Made by a program: the position numbers and the translations under genes
Part shown: in pieces, positions 1-8,614 of the stretch
Layout: each line of letters begins with the position of its first letter
Position numbering within the stretch: position 1 is the first letter of the stretch
The notes under the pieces: model-generated
Databases searched by the model: none
What the model saw: only the letters and a program-made list of their open reading frames with translations
What the model was told of the DNA's origin: nothing
DNA from: Marinospirillum alkalitolerans
Lineage (GTDB): Bacteria > Pseudomonadota > Gammaproteobacteria > Pseudomonadales > Halomonadaceae
Assembly: GCF_045055655.1 (NCBI RefSeq)
Contig: NZ_JBANFI010000001.1
Span: 496,001 to 560,000 of the forward strand
Direction of reading: 5' to 3'
DNA: 64,000 nucleotides

Positions 1-156
1 CTCCTCTTCTTCTGCGGGGAGAAGCCAGTTGCTGCTCATCAACTCATCGACCAACGCGGCATTATCTGCATGGCGTTGAATGCGCTGGTTCTTGTAGAGG
101 GCAACAGCAGCTTCTTGGATAGGAAGACTCTGCCAGTTAATCTCTGCGCCAATCAT
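1..156 (-). CDS. Unknown protein, N-terminal 52 residues only
   Basis: An open frame starts with ATG at 156 and runs without a stop to the window edge, so only the first 52 residues are visible. It begins MIGAEINWQSLPIQEAAV and the visible part ends in a short acidic run (AEEEE). The start lies only 2 nt past the rimK stop codon on the same strand, so it is almost certainly the next gene of the rimB-rimK transcription unit. I do not recognise the family: there is no signal peptide and no clear motif. It is too short to assign a function. Confidence 0.6.
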   Translation of the reverse strand, partial: MIGAEINWQSLPIQEAAVALYKNQRIQRHADNAALVDELMSSNWLLPAEEEE

Positions 157-158
157 GG

Positions 159-1064
159 TTAACCTTGTCCTTGTGTCCGTGTTTTATTGGGGCCGGCGTT
201 TTTAGTCAGATATTCGATAATCAGGCCGGCAATATCTCGCCCTGTGGCGGATTCAATGCCTTCTAAGCCAGGTGAGGAGTTGACTTCCATCACCAGCGGG
301 CCGTGATTCGAGCGTAGAAGATCCACGCCGCAGACCTTGAGCCCCATTGCCTTAGCGGCACGCACGGCAGTCGAGCGCTCTTCTGGGGTGATTTTAATCA
401 GTTCTGCCTGACCGCCTCGATGGAGGTTGGAGCGGAACTCGCCTGGCTGAGCCTGGCGTTTCATCGCGGCCACCACCTTATCACCTATCACCAGGCAGCG
501 AATATCGGCACCGCCCGCTTCTTTAATATACTCTTGTACCATAATGTTGGCTTTCAGGCCCATAAAAGCCTGAATCACACTTTCGGCGGCTTTTTCGGTT
601 TCAGCCAACACCACACCGATTCCCTGCGTGCCTTCTAACAGTTTGATCACCAGTGGCGCCCCACCGACCATGCGGATCAAGTCATCGATATCATCCGGTG
701 AGTGGGCAAAACCTGTGACAGGCAGACCTATGCCTTTGCGTGATAGAAGCTGCAAAGAACGTAGCTTATCGCGTGAACGGGTAATGGCGACCGATTCGTT
801 CAGTGGATAGACCCCCATCATCTCAAATTGACGCAATACCGCCGTACCGTAAAAGGTGACTGAAGCGCCAATGCGTGGGATCACAGCATCAAAGGCTTCT
901 AAATCCTCACCTTTATAGTGAATGGTTGGCTTGTGGGTGGTGATGTTCATGTAACAACGCAGGGTGTCGATCACACGGATAGTGTGCCCCCGTTCTTCAG
1001 CGGCTTCGACTAAACGGCGGCTAGAGTAAAGATTGGTATTACGAGATAGAAGTGCGATATGCAT
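159..1064 (-). CDS. rimK: RimK, ribosomal protein S6 glutamate ligase (ATP-grasp)
   Basis: The 301-residue protein matches the RimK family in length and layout: a small N-terminal preATP-grasp region (MHIALLSRN), then an ATP-grasp ligase core. Visible motifs are the nucleotide-binding loop KLLEGTQGIGVV (about residues 141-152) and the metal-binding VMEVNSSPGLEGIE near residue 262. In E. coli RimK adds glutamates to the C-terminus of ribosomal protein S6, and in pseudomonads this remodels the ribosome. The gene follows rimB by 68 nt on the same strand and is followed after 2 nt by an unknown gene. An AGG 8 nt before the ATG fits a ribosome-binding site. Confidence 0.93.
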   Translation of the reverse strand: MHIALLSRNTNLYSSRRLVEAAEERGHTIRVIDTLRCYMNITTHKPTIHYKGEDLEAFDAVIPRIGASVTFYGTAVLRQFEMMGVYPLNESVAITRSRDKLRSLQLLSRKGIGLPVTGFAHSPDDIDDLIRMVGGAPLVIKLLEGTQGIGVVLAETEKAAESVIQAFMGLKANIMVQEYIKEAGGADIRCLVIGDKVVAAMKRQAQPGEFRSNLHRGGQAELIKITPEERSTAVRAAKAMGLKVCGVDLLRSNHGPLVMEVNSSPGLEGIESATGRDIAGLIIEYLTKNAGPNKTRTQGQG

Positions 1065-1132
1065 AGCGCGAGCCTAAAAAAGAGATCTAGATCTGTTTAT
1101 CCAGCTGACTGCACCCACTAACGCCAATAGCA

Positions 1133-1648
1133 TCAGCGCACTGAGTTAGGCTGGTGAGCGGCGAGAGCAGGGTGATCAGATGAGCTGTGGATAGGTGCAG
1201 ATTGGATGTAACTACGACTGGGTTCAACGATTACGGGATGACGCATGGCACTACGGCCTAGCAACATAGAATATTTCATTCGTGAGCGATCAGCTAGTGT
1301 GAGTTGGACTTTTTGTTGTAGGGCGCCAATATGGAGCCAAGTTTCAATCACTAAGCGTTCTTGTAACACACCATTGGAGCTACGCACATGGCGTTGGGTG
1401 ACCACGGGCAGACGCAGCTGAATCAGCTCTTCATCTGGTGCAACCCAGGTGTCAAACTCGACCCAAAGCTGCTGATCTTGCTCAAAGGTACGCAGATTCA
1501 GTGCATGTAAAGACGAGGTTTTGGCCCCTGTATCCACCTTGGCTCTGAGTGTCAGGTTGAGTTCAGGCAGCTTAACCCATTCTTTGGCACCAAGGCGAAT
1601 TTCACTGGGTTTTGCGGTTGGTGATTTTTTGATCAGTGTCTCATTCAT
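1133..1648 (-). CDS. rimB: RimB-like retropepsin-type protease (Zn_protease/DUF785 family)
   Basis: This 171-residue protein has the hallmarks of the family long annotated as putative ATP-dependent zinc protease: KVDTGAKTSSLHA near residues 37-49, where DTG resembles the retropepsin aspartate motif, and LLGRSAM near residue 130. In Pseudomonas the homologue RimB works with RimK in controlling glutamylation of ribosomal protein S6. Adjacency to rimK here supports the same role. No signal peptide is present, so it should be cytoplasmic. Two in-frame ATGs sit close together at the start (ATGAATGAG); I take the first, but the RBS does not decide. The S6 link is inferred from family knowledge and gene context. 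Confidence 0.85.
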   Translation of the reverse strand: MNETLIKKSPTAKPSEIRLGAKEWVKLPELNLTLRAKVDTGAKTSSLHALNLRTFEQDQQLWVEFDTWVAPDEELIQLRLPVVTQRHVRSSNGVLQERLVIETWLHIGALQQKVQLTLADRSRMKYSMLLGRSAMRHPVIVEPSRSYIQSAPIHSSSDHPALAAHQPNSVR

Positions 1649-1742
1649 AAAGCGGTCACGTTCTTTGAGCGATTTGTACTAAAGATATCCACATGAATAT
1701 CCACTTAGACTGTGAGTAAGTGTAGCTGAAATACAAGATGCT

Positions 1743-2507
1743 TCACTTGCTGCACATCAGCCTTGAGCTTTCTAGCGGCCAGTGACGAATCTGGGTCTGA
1801 ATCTGCCCTTGAGCTGTGATATCAACCCAGCGTAGCCCACCCCCCACCTCTGGCGCGAGTGCAAACTCCTGACTTGTTGATGAAAATTGCATGACAGTCG
1901 AAGGGGCGACCCAGCATTGTGCTTCTCTTCTGCTCTGCTCAAGGGCTTGATGCCAGTGGCCAGCCAGGATCACACAGGGAGCGGTGCGATCTTGTAACGC
2001 AGTCCAAAAATCAGCGGCATTCTCAAGACCGATGCTATTCAGCCAGGGACGATCAGCCAGCAGGGGGGGATGATGCAAGGCGATCAGCAGTGGCTGATTC
2101 TGGGCGCTGGCTTGCTTAAGGCGCGCTAAACTACTTGCGTTCAGCCGCCCTGCCGCACTGTGGGGCTGATGGGTGGACAAACCGATGACCTGCCATCCTG
2201 CCCAGATGGCCTCCCATTCCGTTGCCGCCCAGCTCTGCATCATTTCAGGTGCATCGTGGTTGCCGGGTAGCCAGTGCCAAGGTCGTCCCGTTTTTTCAAG
2301 CTGCACCACCAACCAAGCATAGGTTGCTGGCTCGACATCCTGTGCCAGATCACCGCTGAGTAGCAGCCGATCCGCGCCACCGGCACAAGCCTGATCGAGT
2401 GCCAGACAGAGCGCCTGCCGACTGGAGCGCCCTCGATAGAGGCCTTGATCTGAAGCCGTGAGGTGCAGATCACTGAGCTGGGCGATACGCAGGCGAGTCG
2501 TGGACAT
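1743..2507 (-). CDS. cpdA: CpdA, 3',5'-cyclic-AMP phosphodiesterase
   Basis: The calcineurin-like metallophosphoesterase signature is complete: QLSDLHL (D-x-H), LLSGDLAQD, LPGNHDAP, ALHHPP and ILAGHWHQ (G-H-x-H). The 254-residue length matches CpdA/Icc, which hydrolyses cAMP and so dampens CRP-dependent regulation. It is the last gene of a conserved nudF-yqiB-cpdA operon; the ATG is 12 nt past the yqiB stop, with AGGTGA about 7 nt before it. The conserved neighbourhood makes this call firmer than for a lone phosphoesterase. Confidence 0.92.
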   Translation of the reverse strand: MSTTRLRIAQLSDLHLTASDQGLYRGRSSRQALCLALDQACAGGADRLLLSGDLAQDVEPATYAWLVVQLEKTGRPWHWLPGNHDAPEMMQSWAATEWEAIWAGWQVIGLSTHQPHSAAGRLNASSLARLKQASAQNQPLLIALHHPPLLADRPWLNSIGLENAADFWTALQDRTAPCVILAGHWHQALEQSRREAQCWVAPSTVMQFSSTSQEFALAPEVGGGLRWVDITAQGQIQTQIRHWPLESSRLMCSK

Positions 2508-2519
2508 CAGTCAGTCACC

Positions 2520-2963
2520 TCAGGCTGGAGTCGAAAGGGCTGGATAGCCAGTCTGGAGGGCTTCATGGAGCCACTCTCTCAATAGCTGGTTGATTTGGCG
2601 CTTTTCGTCTGGATGGTACATCTGCGCATTCGGATAGGTGTAGCGTCCCTCGCGGACTTGCTGGCGCTGATAGGCGATGACCTCAGCAAGATGCACATCC
2701 TGATAGTAACGCACCAGCATTTGTTGATCGATCAGCCAGGGTTGTGCCTCTTCTGTCGCCACTGACCAGGTCAGCTGGATCAGCTGTGTCCAGCGTGTGT
2801 TCTCAAGGCAGCGGCCTTCAAGGCGTGTGGGTGCTGAGGCGCTGCCGAGTATCAATTGCCACTGGGTTTGGGTTTGCCCATGCAGCAGTTTATGTAACAG
2901 CACATAGTTGTAGGCAGCGAGATCCTGAAGGGCTTTCAGTGTACGACGGTTAGGCTGGGTCAT
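2520..2963 (-). CDS. yqiB: DUF1249 family protein (YqiB)
   Basis: The 147-residue soluble protein matches YqiB/DUF1249 in size, in its N-terminal pattern (LKALQDLAAYNYVLL) and in its location between nudF and cpdA, the same order as in E. coli. Its biochemical function is unknown. It starts 14 nt inside the 3' end of nudF, so the two are probably translationally coupled. There is no signal peptide or membrane segment. Confidence 0.88.
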   Translation of the reverse strand: MTQPNRRTLKALQDLAAYNYVLLHKLLHGQTQTQWQLILGSASAPTRLEGRCLENTRWTQLIQLTWSVATEEAQPWLIDQQMLVRYYQDVHLAEVIAYQRQQVREGRYTYPNAQMYHPDEKRQINQLLREWLHEALQTGYPALSTPA

Positions 2964-3603
2964 GATGGGCGAGCAGCTGGGCTTGTTGTTTTAAACGCGG
3001 TGCATGCAAAGCAAGCCAATGTAGCGCGATCAGGCTCATGGCATTGGCTGCGCGTCCACTCAGTGCTTGCTGCAAGGCCTCAGCGGCAGGTAAGCAGACG
3101 ACGCGAATATCTTCCTGCTCATCAGCCAGCCCCGCCAAGGTGGCGGCTTGTGAGGCATCAACCAGCGCACAAAAGAGATCGACCTGTTCATCAGTGACGC
3201 CAGGACTGGAGTAGTAGCGCGTGATTTTTTCAAGGCTGAGCAGTGTGAGCTGGGCTTCCTCCCAGGCTTCACGATGGGCCACAGCCTCAGCCTCTTCGCC
3301 TGGCTCAATCAAGCCAGCGATCAGCTCCAGCAGCCAAGGACTCAGTGGATCTGTACGTGCACCGATCCGAAACTGTTCGACCAAGACGACCTGATCCCGC
3401 CAAGGATCATAAGCCAAAACACCGACGGCATTTGGGCGCAGCAGGACTTCACGACGCAGCGCTGGTGTCCAGCCGCCGGCAAAGCGCCGATGCTTGAGCT
3501 CAACGGCGGCCAGTTGGGTAAAGCCCTGATAAAGGGACTCTTGCGCGATGTACTGCACATCCTGATGCTGGAAGACCTGCGCAGAAGGGGGATCTTGCGT
3601 CAT
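2950..3603 (-). CDS. nudF: NudF, ADP-ribose pyrophosphatase (Nudix hydrolase)
   Basis: Nudix hydrolase that cleaves ADP-ribose to AMP and ribose-5-phosphate. The Nudix box is visible as GLIEPGEEAEAVAHREAWEE (GxxExGE then REAxEE), with the flanking substrate segment VVLVEQFRIGARTD typical of ADPRases. The open frame extends upstream to 3717, but I choose the ATG at 3603 (MTQDPPSAQVF, 217 residues). It is preceded by GGAG at 8-nt spacing and gives a protein near the 209 residues of E. coli NudF, whereas the longer start would run into the divergent greB. First gene of nudF-yqiB-cpdA. Confidence 0.92.
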   Translation of the reverse strand: MTQDPPSAQVFQHQDVQYIAQESLYQGFTQLAAVELKHRRFAGGWTPALRREVLLRPNAVGVLAYDPWRDQVVLVEQFRIGARTDPLSPWLLELIAGLIEPGEEAEAVAHREAWEEAQLTLLSLEKITRYYSSPGVTDEQVDLFCALVDASQAATLAGLADEQEDIRVVCLPAAEALQQALSGRAANAMSLIALHWLALHAPRLKQQAQLLAHHDPA

Positions 3604-3646
3604 CTGACGGACTCCGTATGATGGCTCTTTTGGCGAACAGGATAAC

Positions 3647-4315
3647 ATGATGCGCGGACGAAATATGCACAGATGGCGTGATCCAGCCAAGGATCCACGC
3701 GCTGAAGAACGCTCCAATGTGATTACCCCAGAAGGCTATCAGCGCCTTCAGAAAACCCGAGACTTTCTCTGGCGGGTCAGGCATCCAGAGCTAGCGCAAA
3801 AGGTACAAGAGGCGGCTGCTCAAGGAGATCGCAGTGAAAATGCCGACTACACCTACAATAAGCGTGAGCTGAATCGCACTCTGGCGCGCATCCATCATCT
3901 AGATCGGCGTTTAGATGTGCTGAAGGTGGTGGATCGTTTACCGGCGGATCCGCAGCGGGTGTATTTTGGTGCTTGGGTGACGCTGGAGGATGAGGCGGGC
4001 GAGACACAAACCTGGCGTCTTGTCGGGCCAGATGAAGCGCGCCCCCAGCAAGGCTGGTTGAGTATCGATGCCCCCGTGGCCAGACGTCTGCTTGGGCAGC
4101 CTCTGGATGCCAGTGTGCTGCTTCCCGCTCAGCTTGGCCGTGTGCAGTCCAAAGCGCCAGCCGCCAATCCAGCAGCCAATCCAGCCGCTGAGTGGGAAGA
4201 CGCGCAGGATGACGAGGAGCAGTATGAAGAGGAGCCGTCGACCTCAGTCAGCTGGACAGGGCCAGAGGCACAATACATCATTGTCGAGATCCGCTATCAG
4301 GCTGATCTGACCTGA
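3647..4315 (+). CDS. greB: GreB, transcript-cleavage elongation factor with C-terminal insertion
   Basis: GreB rescues backtracked RNA polymerase by stimulating cleavage of the transcript. The N-terminal coiled coil carries the GreB loop signature GDRSENADYTYNKREL (about residues 61-76), including the acidic residues D and E of the tip, followed by the FKBP-like domain (VYFGAWVTLEDEAGE, SIDAPVARRLLG). At 222 residues it is much longer than E. coli GreB (158). About 18 extra residues precede the usual start of homology, and a segment near residues 165-205, Ala/Pro-rich then strongly acidic (AANPAANPAAEWEDAQDDEE), interrupts the domain before its last strand (YIIVEIRY). Start choice among M1, M2 and M7 is uncertain. 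The 3' end overlaps the convergent chemoreceptor gene by 19 bp. Confidence 0.9.
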   Translation: MMRGRNMHRWRDPAKDPRAEERSNVITPEGYQRLQKTRDFLWRVRHPELAQKVQEAAAQGDRSENADYTYNKRELNRTLARIHHLDRRLDVLKVVDRLPADPQRVYFGAWVTLEDEAGETQTWRLVGPDEARPQQGWLSIDAPVARRLLGQPLDASVLLPAQLGRVQSKAPAANPAANPAAEWEDAQDDEEQYEEEPSTSVSWTGPEAQYIIVEIRYQADLT

Positions 4316-5898
4316 GTTGCTGCGGCTTGAGCTTGCAGGCTATCGATAAAATGGCTTGCCAGCAGATGCAGATGGGCAACCTGATCATCCAGATCATCGG
4401 CTTCCTGGCGTGCAGCCTGCCCTGCGGCGACAGACTGTTCAGCCAGATGAGCCAGTGCACCCATTTGCTCTGTCGTTTGCTCGCTCAGTGCAGCCTGTTC
4501 TTGTGTCATTTGATTGACCAAGGCAGCAAAATCACGCATTTGATCGACCGCCTGAAGAATCTCTGCAAAACCTTGACGCATCTGATCGGCCAAAGAGACA
4601 GTTTGTGAGGAGGTGTGGACACCCTGAGTGATGGCGCTGACTGAGGCCTGGGTCGCGGTTTGTAACTCCTCTACGATGCGATTGACTTCAAGCGTGGACT
4701 GGTGGGTACGCTGAGCCAGAGCGCGAACTTCATCGGCCACCACAGCAAATCCTCGGCCCGCCTCACCGGCCCGCGCGGCTTCAATGGCCGCATTGAGAGC
4801 CAACAGATTGGTTTGCTCGGCGACCTGTGAGATGACTTCCATCACCTGTTCGATTTCTTGGCTAGTCTCAGCCAGTTCAGCAACCTGATCCTTGGCCAGA
4901 TTCAGCTCTTGAGCTTGATGCATGATGGCTTCTGTCACAGCATGAATACTGGCCTGCCCGACCTGCGTTGCCTGGTGAGATTGTGCGACCGATTGCGTTG
5001 TTTTGGCCGTGCCCTCAGCGACTTCTGCTAGGCTGGCCTGCTGAGTTTGTAAGGCCTGGCGCGCTTCTTCAATCAGGCTGCCTTGGTGCTCTACATGATC
5101 GAGAGCGGCTTGGAGTTGCGCATCAGAGTTGGCTTTTTTGTGCCTGACCAGTGCAGCATTACTGTGTAGTCTGGCGACGACTGCGAGCAGTTCGCTGGTG
5201 CGGGTGGCAAGTGCAAATTCAATTCGTCCCAGTTCATCTTGGCGTCCGGTATAGAGCCAAGTCATGAAAGGATGATCATTGATTTGCCGCGCTTGTTGCT
5301 CTAAGGCCTTCAGTCCTTGAGTCAACCAATGGAGTCCACCGAGCAGAAGCAGGCCAGATCCAGCCAGCACTAAGCTCGCACTGCCACCCAGTTGCCAGAA
5401 AGCCAGCCCACTGCCAAGAGCCGTGATCAAGAAGGTGCACAAGAAGAGCTGTTGGCGGAGTGATAGGCGAATAGGCTGCTGTGGGCGAGGCGAGTTTGAC
5501 CAGCGAGCATAGATACCTTCTGCGCGTGCAATCAGTGCGCGAGGTGCAGCGCGGCGCACAGACTGGTATTCCACTATTTTGCCATCTTTTTTAATCGGGG
5601 TGACATAGGCATCGACCCAGTAGAAGTCACCGTTTTTGCAGCGATTTTTAACTAGTCCCTTCCACGAACGACCCGATTGGATGGTCTTCCAGAGATCTTC
5701 AAAAGCGGCTTCGGGCATATGAGGGTGACGAATCAGATTGTGATTCTGGCCGATCAATTCTTGCTGGGTGTATCCAGAAATCTCTGCAAAGGCCTGATTA
5801 GCATCAGTGATGATGCCGCGCAGGTCAGTGATGGTGATCAGCTGGTCTTGGGGACTAACGAGGCGCTCTTGTTCGGTGATGGGTTGATTAACACGCAT
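4297..5898 (-). CDS. PAS-domain methyl-accepting chemotaxis protein, Aer-like
   Basis: The 533-residue protein has the Aer architecture. An N-terminal PAS domain (about 10-125; ITDLRGIITDANQAFAEISGY, GDFYWVDAYVTPI) is followed by a short hydrophobic hairpin (about 150-195, LFLCTFLITALGSGLAFW and LVLAGSGLLLLGGLHWL). A HAMP-like linker then leads to a long cytoplasmic signalling helix bundle with the chemoreceptor hairpin (EQTNLLALNAAIEAARAGE, GRGFAVVADEVRALAQRT). There is no periplasmic sensing domain, so it probably senses redox state or oxygen through the PAS domain, as E. coli Aer does with FAD. FAD binding is inferred from family resemblance. GGAG lies 6 nt before the ATG. No CheA/CheW genes are nearby, but cheV lies 6 kb away. 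Confidence 0.9.
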   Translation of the reverse strand: MRVNQPITEQERLVSPQDQLITITDLRGIITDANQAFAEISGYTQQELIGQNHNLIRHPHMPEAAFEDLWKTIQSGRSWKGLVKNRCKNGDFYWVDAYVTPIKKDGKIVEYQSVRRAAPRALIARAEGIYARWSNSPRPQQPIRLSLRQQLFLCTFLITALGSGLAFWQLGGSASLVLAGSGLLLLGGLHWLTQGLKALEQQARQINDHPFMTWLYTGRQDELGRIEFALATRTSELLAVVARLHSNAALVRHKKANSDAQLQAALDHVEHQGSLIEEARQALQTQQASLAEVAEGTAKTTQSVAQSHQATQVGQASIHAVTEAIMHQAQELNLAKDQVAELAETSQEIEQVMEVISQVAEQTNLLALNAAIEAARAGEAGRGFAVVADEVRALAQRTHQSTLEVNRIVEELQTATQASVSAITQGVHTSSQTVSLADQMRQGFAEILQAVDQMRDFAALVNQMTQEQAALSEQTTEQMGALAHLAEQSVAAGQAARQEADDLDDQVAHLHLLASHFIDSLQAQAAATQVRSA

Positions 5899-6040
5899 GA
5901 CACTCTCCTTGAGTCGATCTGTGTCAATCTAAAGGCTTATTTATTGTAATGCTATTGACGCACATCAAGCCGGCTGCGATCAGTTGCCCGGGCGGCTTCT
6001 GTTTGACCTCTCCTTGTTTTGGCCTAGCTATGGATTGGCT

Positions 6041-8614
6041 TTAGTCCATCTGCTGTTGATGGAGCAGTTCTGGCAAGAGGGTTTCAAGGGCTTCCAGTAG
6101 GCTAAAATACAGTGGCTCAAGCTGGTTGAGCGGTAGGGCTTGGTGACAGCTGGCTTCAAGCTGACGAGCCTTGTCTTCGGCTTCTTGAGCCGCAAAGGTG
6201 GCCAGCAGACTTTTTAAGGTGTGAGCCTCGGCAGCCAGAGCAGGGAGATCGACCTCTTGCCAGGCTTTGATCAGCTGGCGTTGGTGTTGTTCATATTCAT
6301 CAATAAACATATCCAAGGCCATACGCAACAGGCCAGCATCACCGCCAAGACGCTCTACAGCCAAGGGCCAGTCTATTTTAGGTGGCTGCGGCTGTAACAG
6401 TGGGCGTTCAGGCGCTGGATGGCTTGAGTCTGAGGGGGTATGAAGTGTTTGTGCGAGTAGATTGTCGGCCTGATCGAGCAACGCATCCCATTCACTTTTT
6501 GGCTCTGGGGTTGATCGTTGCTGAGCTGTGTTGGTCGCCAACTCTTTTGGCTGCATCACCCGCTGGATTTCCTGGCGTAGCTGCTCGGGATTAACGGGTT
6601 TCGGGACATAGCCTTGCATACCTTCTGCGAGACACCGCTCCTTGTCTCCCTGCATCGCATTGGCGGTCATGGCAATAATCGGGATGGGTGGCAGGCCTTG
6701 TTCCTGCTCATAGAGACGACGTTGCCGAGTGGCTTCTAAACCATCCATCACTGGCATCATCATATCCATCAGAACCAGATCAAAAGAAGCGGTGCGGAGT
6801 TGATCTAAAGCGGCCTCGCCGTCTTCAACCCAGCTGACCTGATGGCCATCGCGTGCCAGCAGCTTCATGGCCAGCTTCATATTAACCTGGTTATCCTCTG
6901 CCAGCAGGATCTTGAAGCCTGTTGGATGGCTCGCTGCGAGAGTCTGGGGTTGGTGCTGGGCCAGCAGGCGCTGTAAGGCCTCTTGCAACTCGGTGAGTGT
7001 CAGCGGTTTAGTGAGATAGCCCATTAAGCCCAGTTCATGGCAGCGCTTGGCATCACCTGTCTCCGCTGAGGCGCTGAGCATCAGCACCTGGGTTGCGGCA
7101 AGCTGCGGTTCTTGGCGCAGCTGTTCCACAAAACGAAAACCATCCATGCCAGGCAGATGCGCATCCACCAAAACCGCATCATAGGGTTGATGTTGTTGGG
7201 CCTGATATTTGAGCTGAAAAAGTGCTTCCGGGCCAGAGGTCGCCAAGCCAGGCTCAAGGCCGAGCTGCTGGAGCATCGCACTGATCACGCGGCGACTCAC
7301 TGGGTGATCCTCAGTTAGTAGAACGCGAAAACCACTGAGATCACAGGGGCGCACAGGTTGATGGTCTGAGGCTTGCATCAGTTGGATGGGGAGTTGAAGC
7401 CTAAAGCAGGAACCTTGCTGTAACTGACTGGTGGCCTGAATACGTCCGCCCATCAGCTCAGCCAGATCTTTGACAATCGAGAGTCCAAGGCCTGTCCCTT
7501 CAAACTGGCGATTGCGCTGATTTTGCGCTTGCTCAAAGGGTTCGAAGATATGTTCAAGCGTTGCAGCATCCATACCTATCCCTGTATCGCGCACCACCAG
7601 CTCCAACTCAGCTGTTTTCTCACTCGCGGCCACCAGGCGTGCTTCGAGCGTCACCTCACCCACCTGGGTGAATTTAATCGCATTGCCCAGCAAATTGATC
7701 AACATCTGACGCAGGCGAGCTGGGTCGGTCATCACATAGCGTGGCAGATTCGGATCAATATCATAATGCAGCTGTAGGCGTTTGAGCTTGGCACGCGCGG
7801 CCAGACTTTTGACTGTTTGACCAAGCAGCTCGATTAAATCAAAGGTTTTTGGTTGCAGATCTAGCTTACCGGCTTCGATCTTGGATAAATCGAGCAAGTG
7901 ATTAATGATTTCCAATAGGTGATCTGCGGACATGCGTGCCAGATCGAGATATTCTTTTTGCTCTTCGTTCAATTCACTATGCAGTACCAGATCCAGCATG
8001 CCGAGGATGCCATTCATCGGTGTGCGAATTTCATGGCTCATATTTGCGAGAAACAGGCTTTTGGCCTGACTGGCCTGTTGTGCTTTTTGCATCTGTTCGG
8101 CGAGCTGTGCTTGGCTGAGGCAGCCAAGACAAAACTGAGCAAGGCGATCCATCAGCGGTTGGAGCTGCTCAGGATGCAGTTCGGCTTCAAGTGGCTCACT
8201 GGTTTCTAGCCAGAGTAATCCAAAACCAGGCAAAGAAAAGAGCACCTGATGGCGGTTGTTGTCAGACCATTGCATGGGCAGGGTCTGCGCGGCCCATTCC
8301 AAGAAGGGGTGATAGTACTCAGGCCAGTTGAACTGCTGCTCTAGCTTGCTCAGCGCCACACTCGCAGCGGCAGTGTTGGGAAAATGATTGAGCGGTGTGA
8401 GGCGTGCTGTCAGCAAGCAGCGCGCTTCCTCGCCTAGCCCTGCGTTCCAGATTTCTTGTTGATGGCGCACCAGCTGCCACACCTGAGCCGAACGCACAGG
8501 AAGATGCTCCATCAGTCCTTTCAGCGTGCGATCCAGCATCACCTCCAGCTCCTGACTGGTGCCCATGCTGAGCGCAAGTTGATAAAGGTGAGCGTCTTGA
8601 GAGGCGTTATTCAT
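6041..8614 (-). CDS. Soluble hybrid histidine kinase with two receivers and HPt (BarA-like tail)
   Basis: The domain order seen in the 857-residue protein is: an N-terminal region of about 180 residues that looks GAF-like, HisKA with phospho-acceptor MSHEIRTPMNGILGM (His about 194), HATPase_c (DTGIGM, FEGTGLGLSIVKDLAELMGG), receiver 1 (LLTEDHPVSRR, DAVLVDAHLPGMDGF), receiver 2 (ILLAEDNQVNM, DLVLMDMMMPVMDGL) and a C-terminal HPt (AHTLKSLLATF). There is no transmembrane segment, so input should be cytoplasmic or come from a partner. The frame is open to a TTG at 8650, but the first ATG is at 8614, overlapping the upstream kinase stop by 8 bp, which implies translational coupling. A complete intramolecular phosphorelay is possible; the output regulator is unknown, possibly the divergent CheY-like protein. 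Confidence 0.9.
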   Translation of the reverse strand: MNNASQDAHLYQLALSMGTSQELEVMLDRTLKGLMEHLPVRSAQVWQLVRHQQEIWNAGLGEEARCLLTARLTPLNHFPNTAAASVALSKLEQQFNWPEYYHPFLEWAAQTLPMQWSDNNRHQVLFSLPGFGLLWLETSEPLEAELHPEQLQPLMDRLAQFCLGCLSQAQLAEQMQKAQQASQAKSLFLANMSHEIRTPMNGILGMLDLVLHSELNEEQKEYLDLARMSADHLLEIINHLLDLSKIEAGKLDLQPKTFDLIELLGQTVKSLAARAKLKRLQLHYDIDPNLPRYVMTDPARLRQMLINLLGNAIKFTQVGEVTLEARLVAASEKTAELELVVRDTGIGMDAATLEHIFEPFEQAQNQRNRQFEGTGLGLSIVKDLAELMGGRIQATSQLQQGSCFRLQLPIQLMQASDHQPVRPCDLSGFRVLLTEDHPVSRRVISAMLQQLGLEPGLATSGPEALFQLKYQAQQHQPYDAVLVDAHLPGMDGFRFVEQLRQEPQLAATQVLMLSASAETGDAKRCHELGLMGYLTKPLTLTELQEALQRLLAQHQPQTLAASHPTGFKILLAEDNQVNMKLAMKLLARDGHQVSWVEDGEAALDQLRTASFDLVLMDMMMPVMDGLEATRQRRLYEQEQGLPPIPIIAMTANAMQGDKERCLAEGMQGYVPKPVNPEQLRQEIQRVMQPKELATNTAQQRSTPEPKSEWDALLDQADNLLAQTLHTPSDSSHPAPERPLLQPQPPKIDWPLAVERLGGDAGLLRMALDMFIDEYEQHQRQLIKAWQEVDLPALAAEAHTLKSLLATFAAQEAEDKARQLEASCHQALPLNQLEPLYFSLLEALETLLPELLHQQQMD

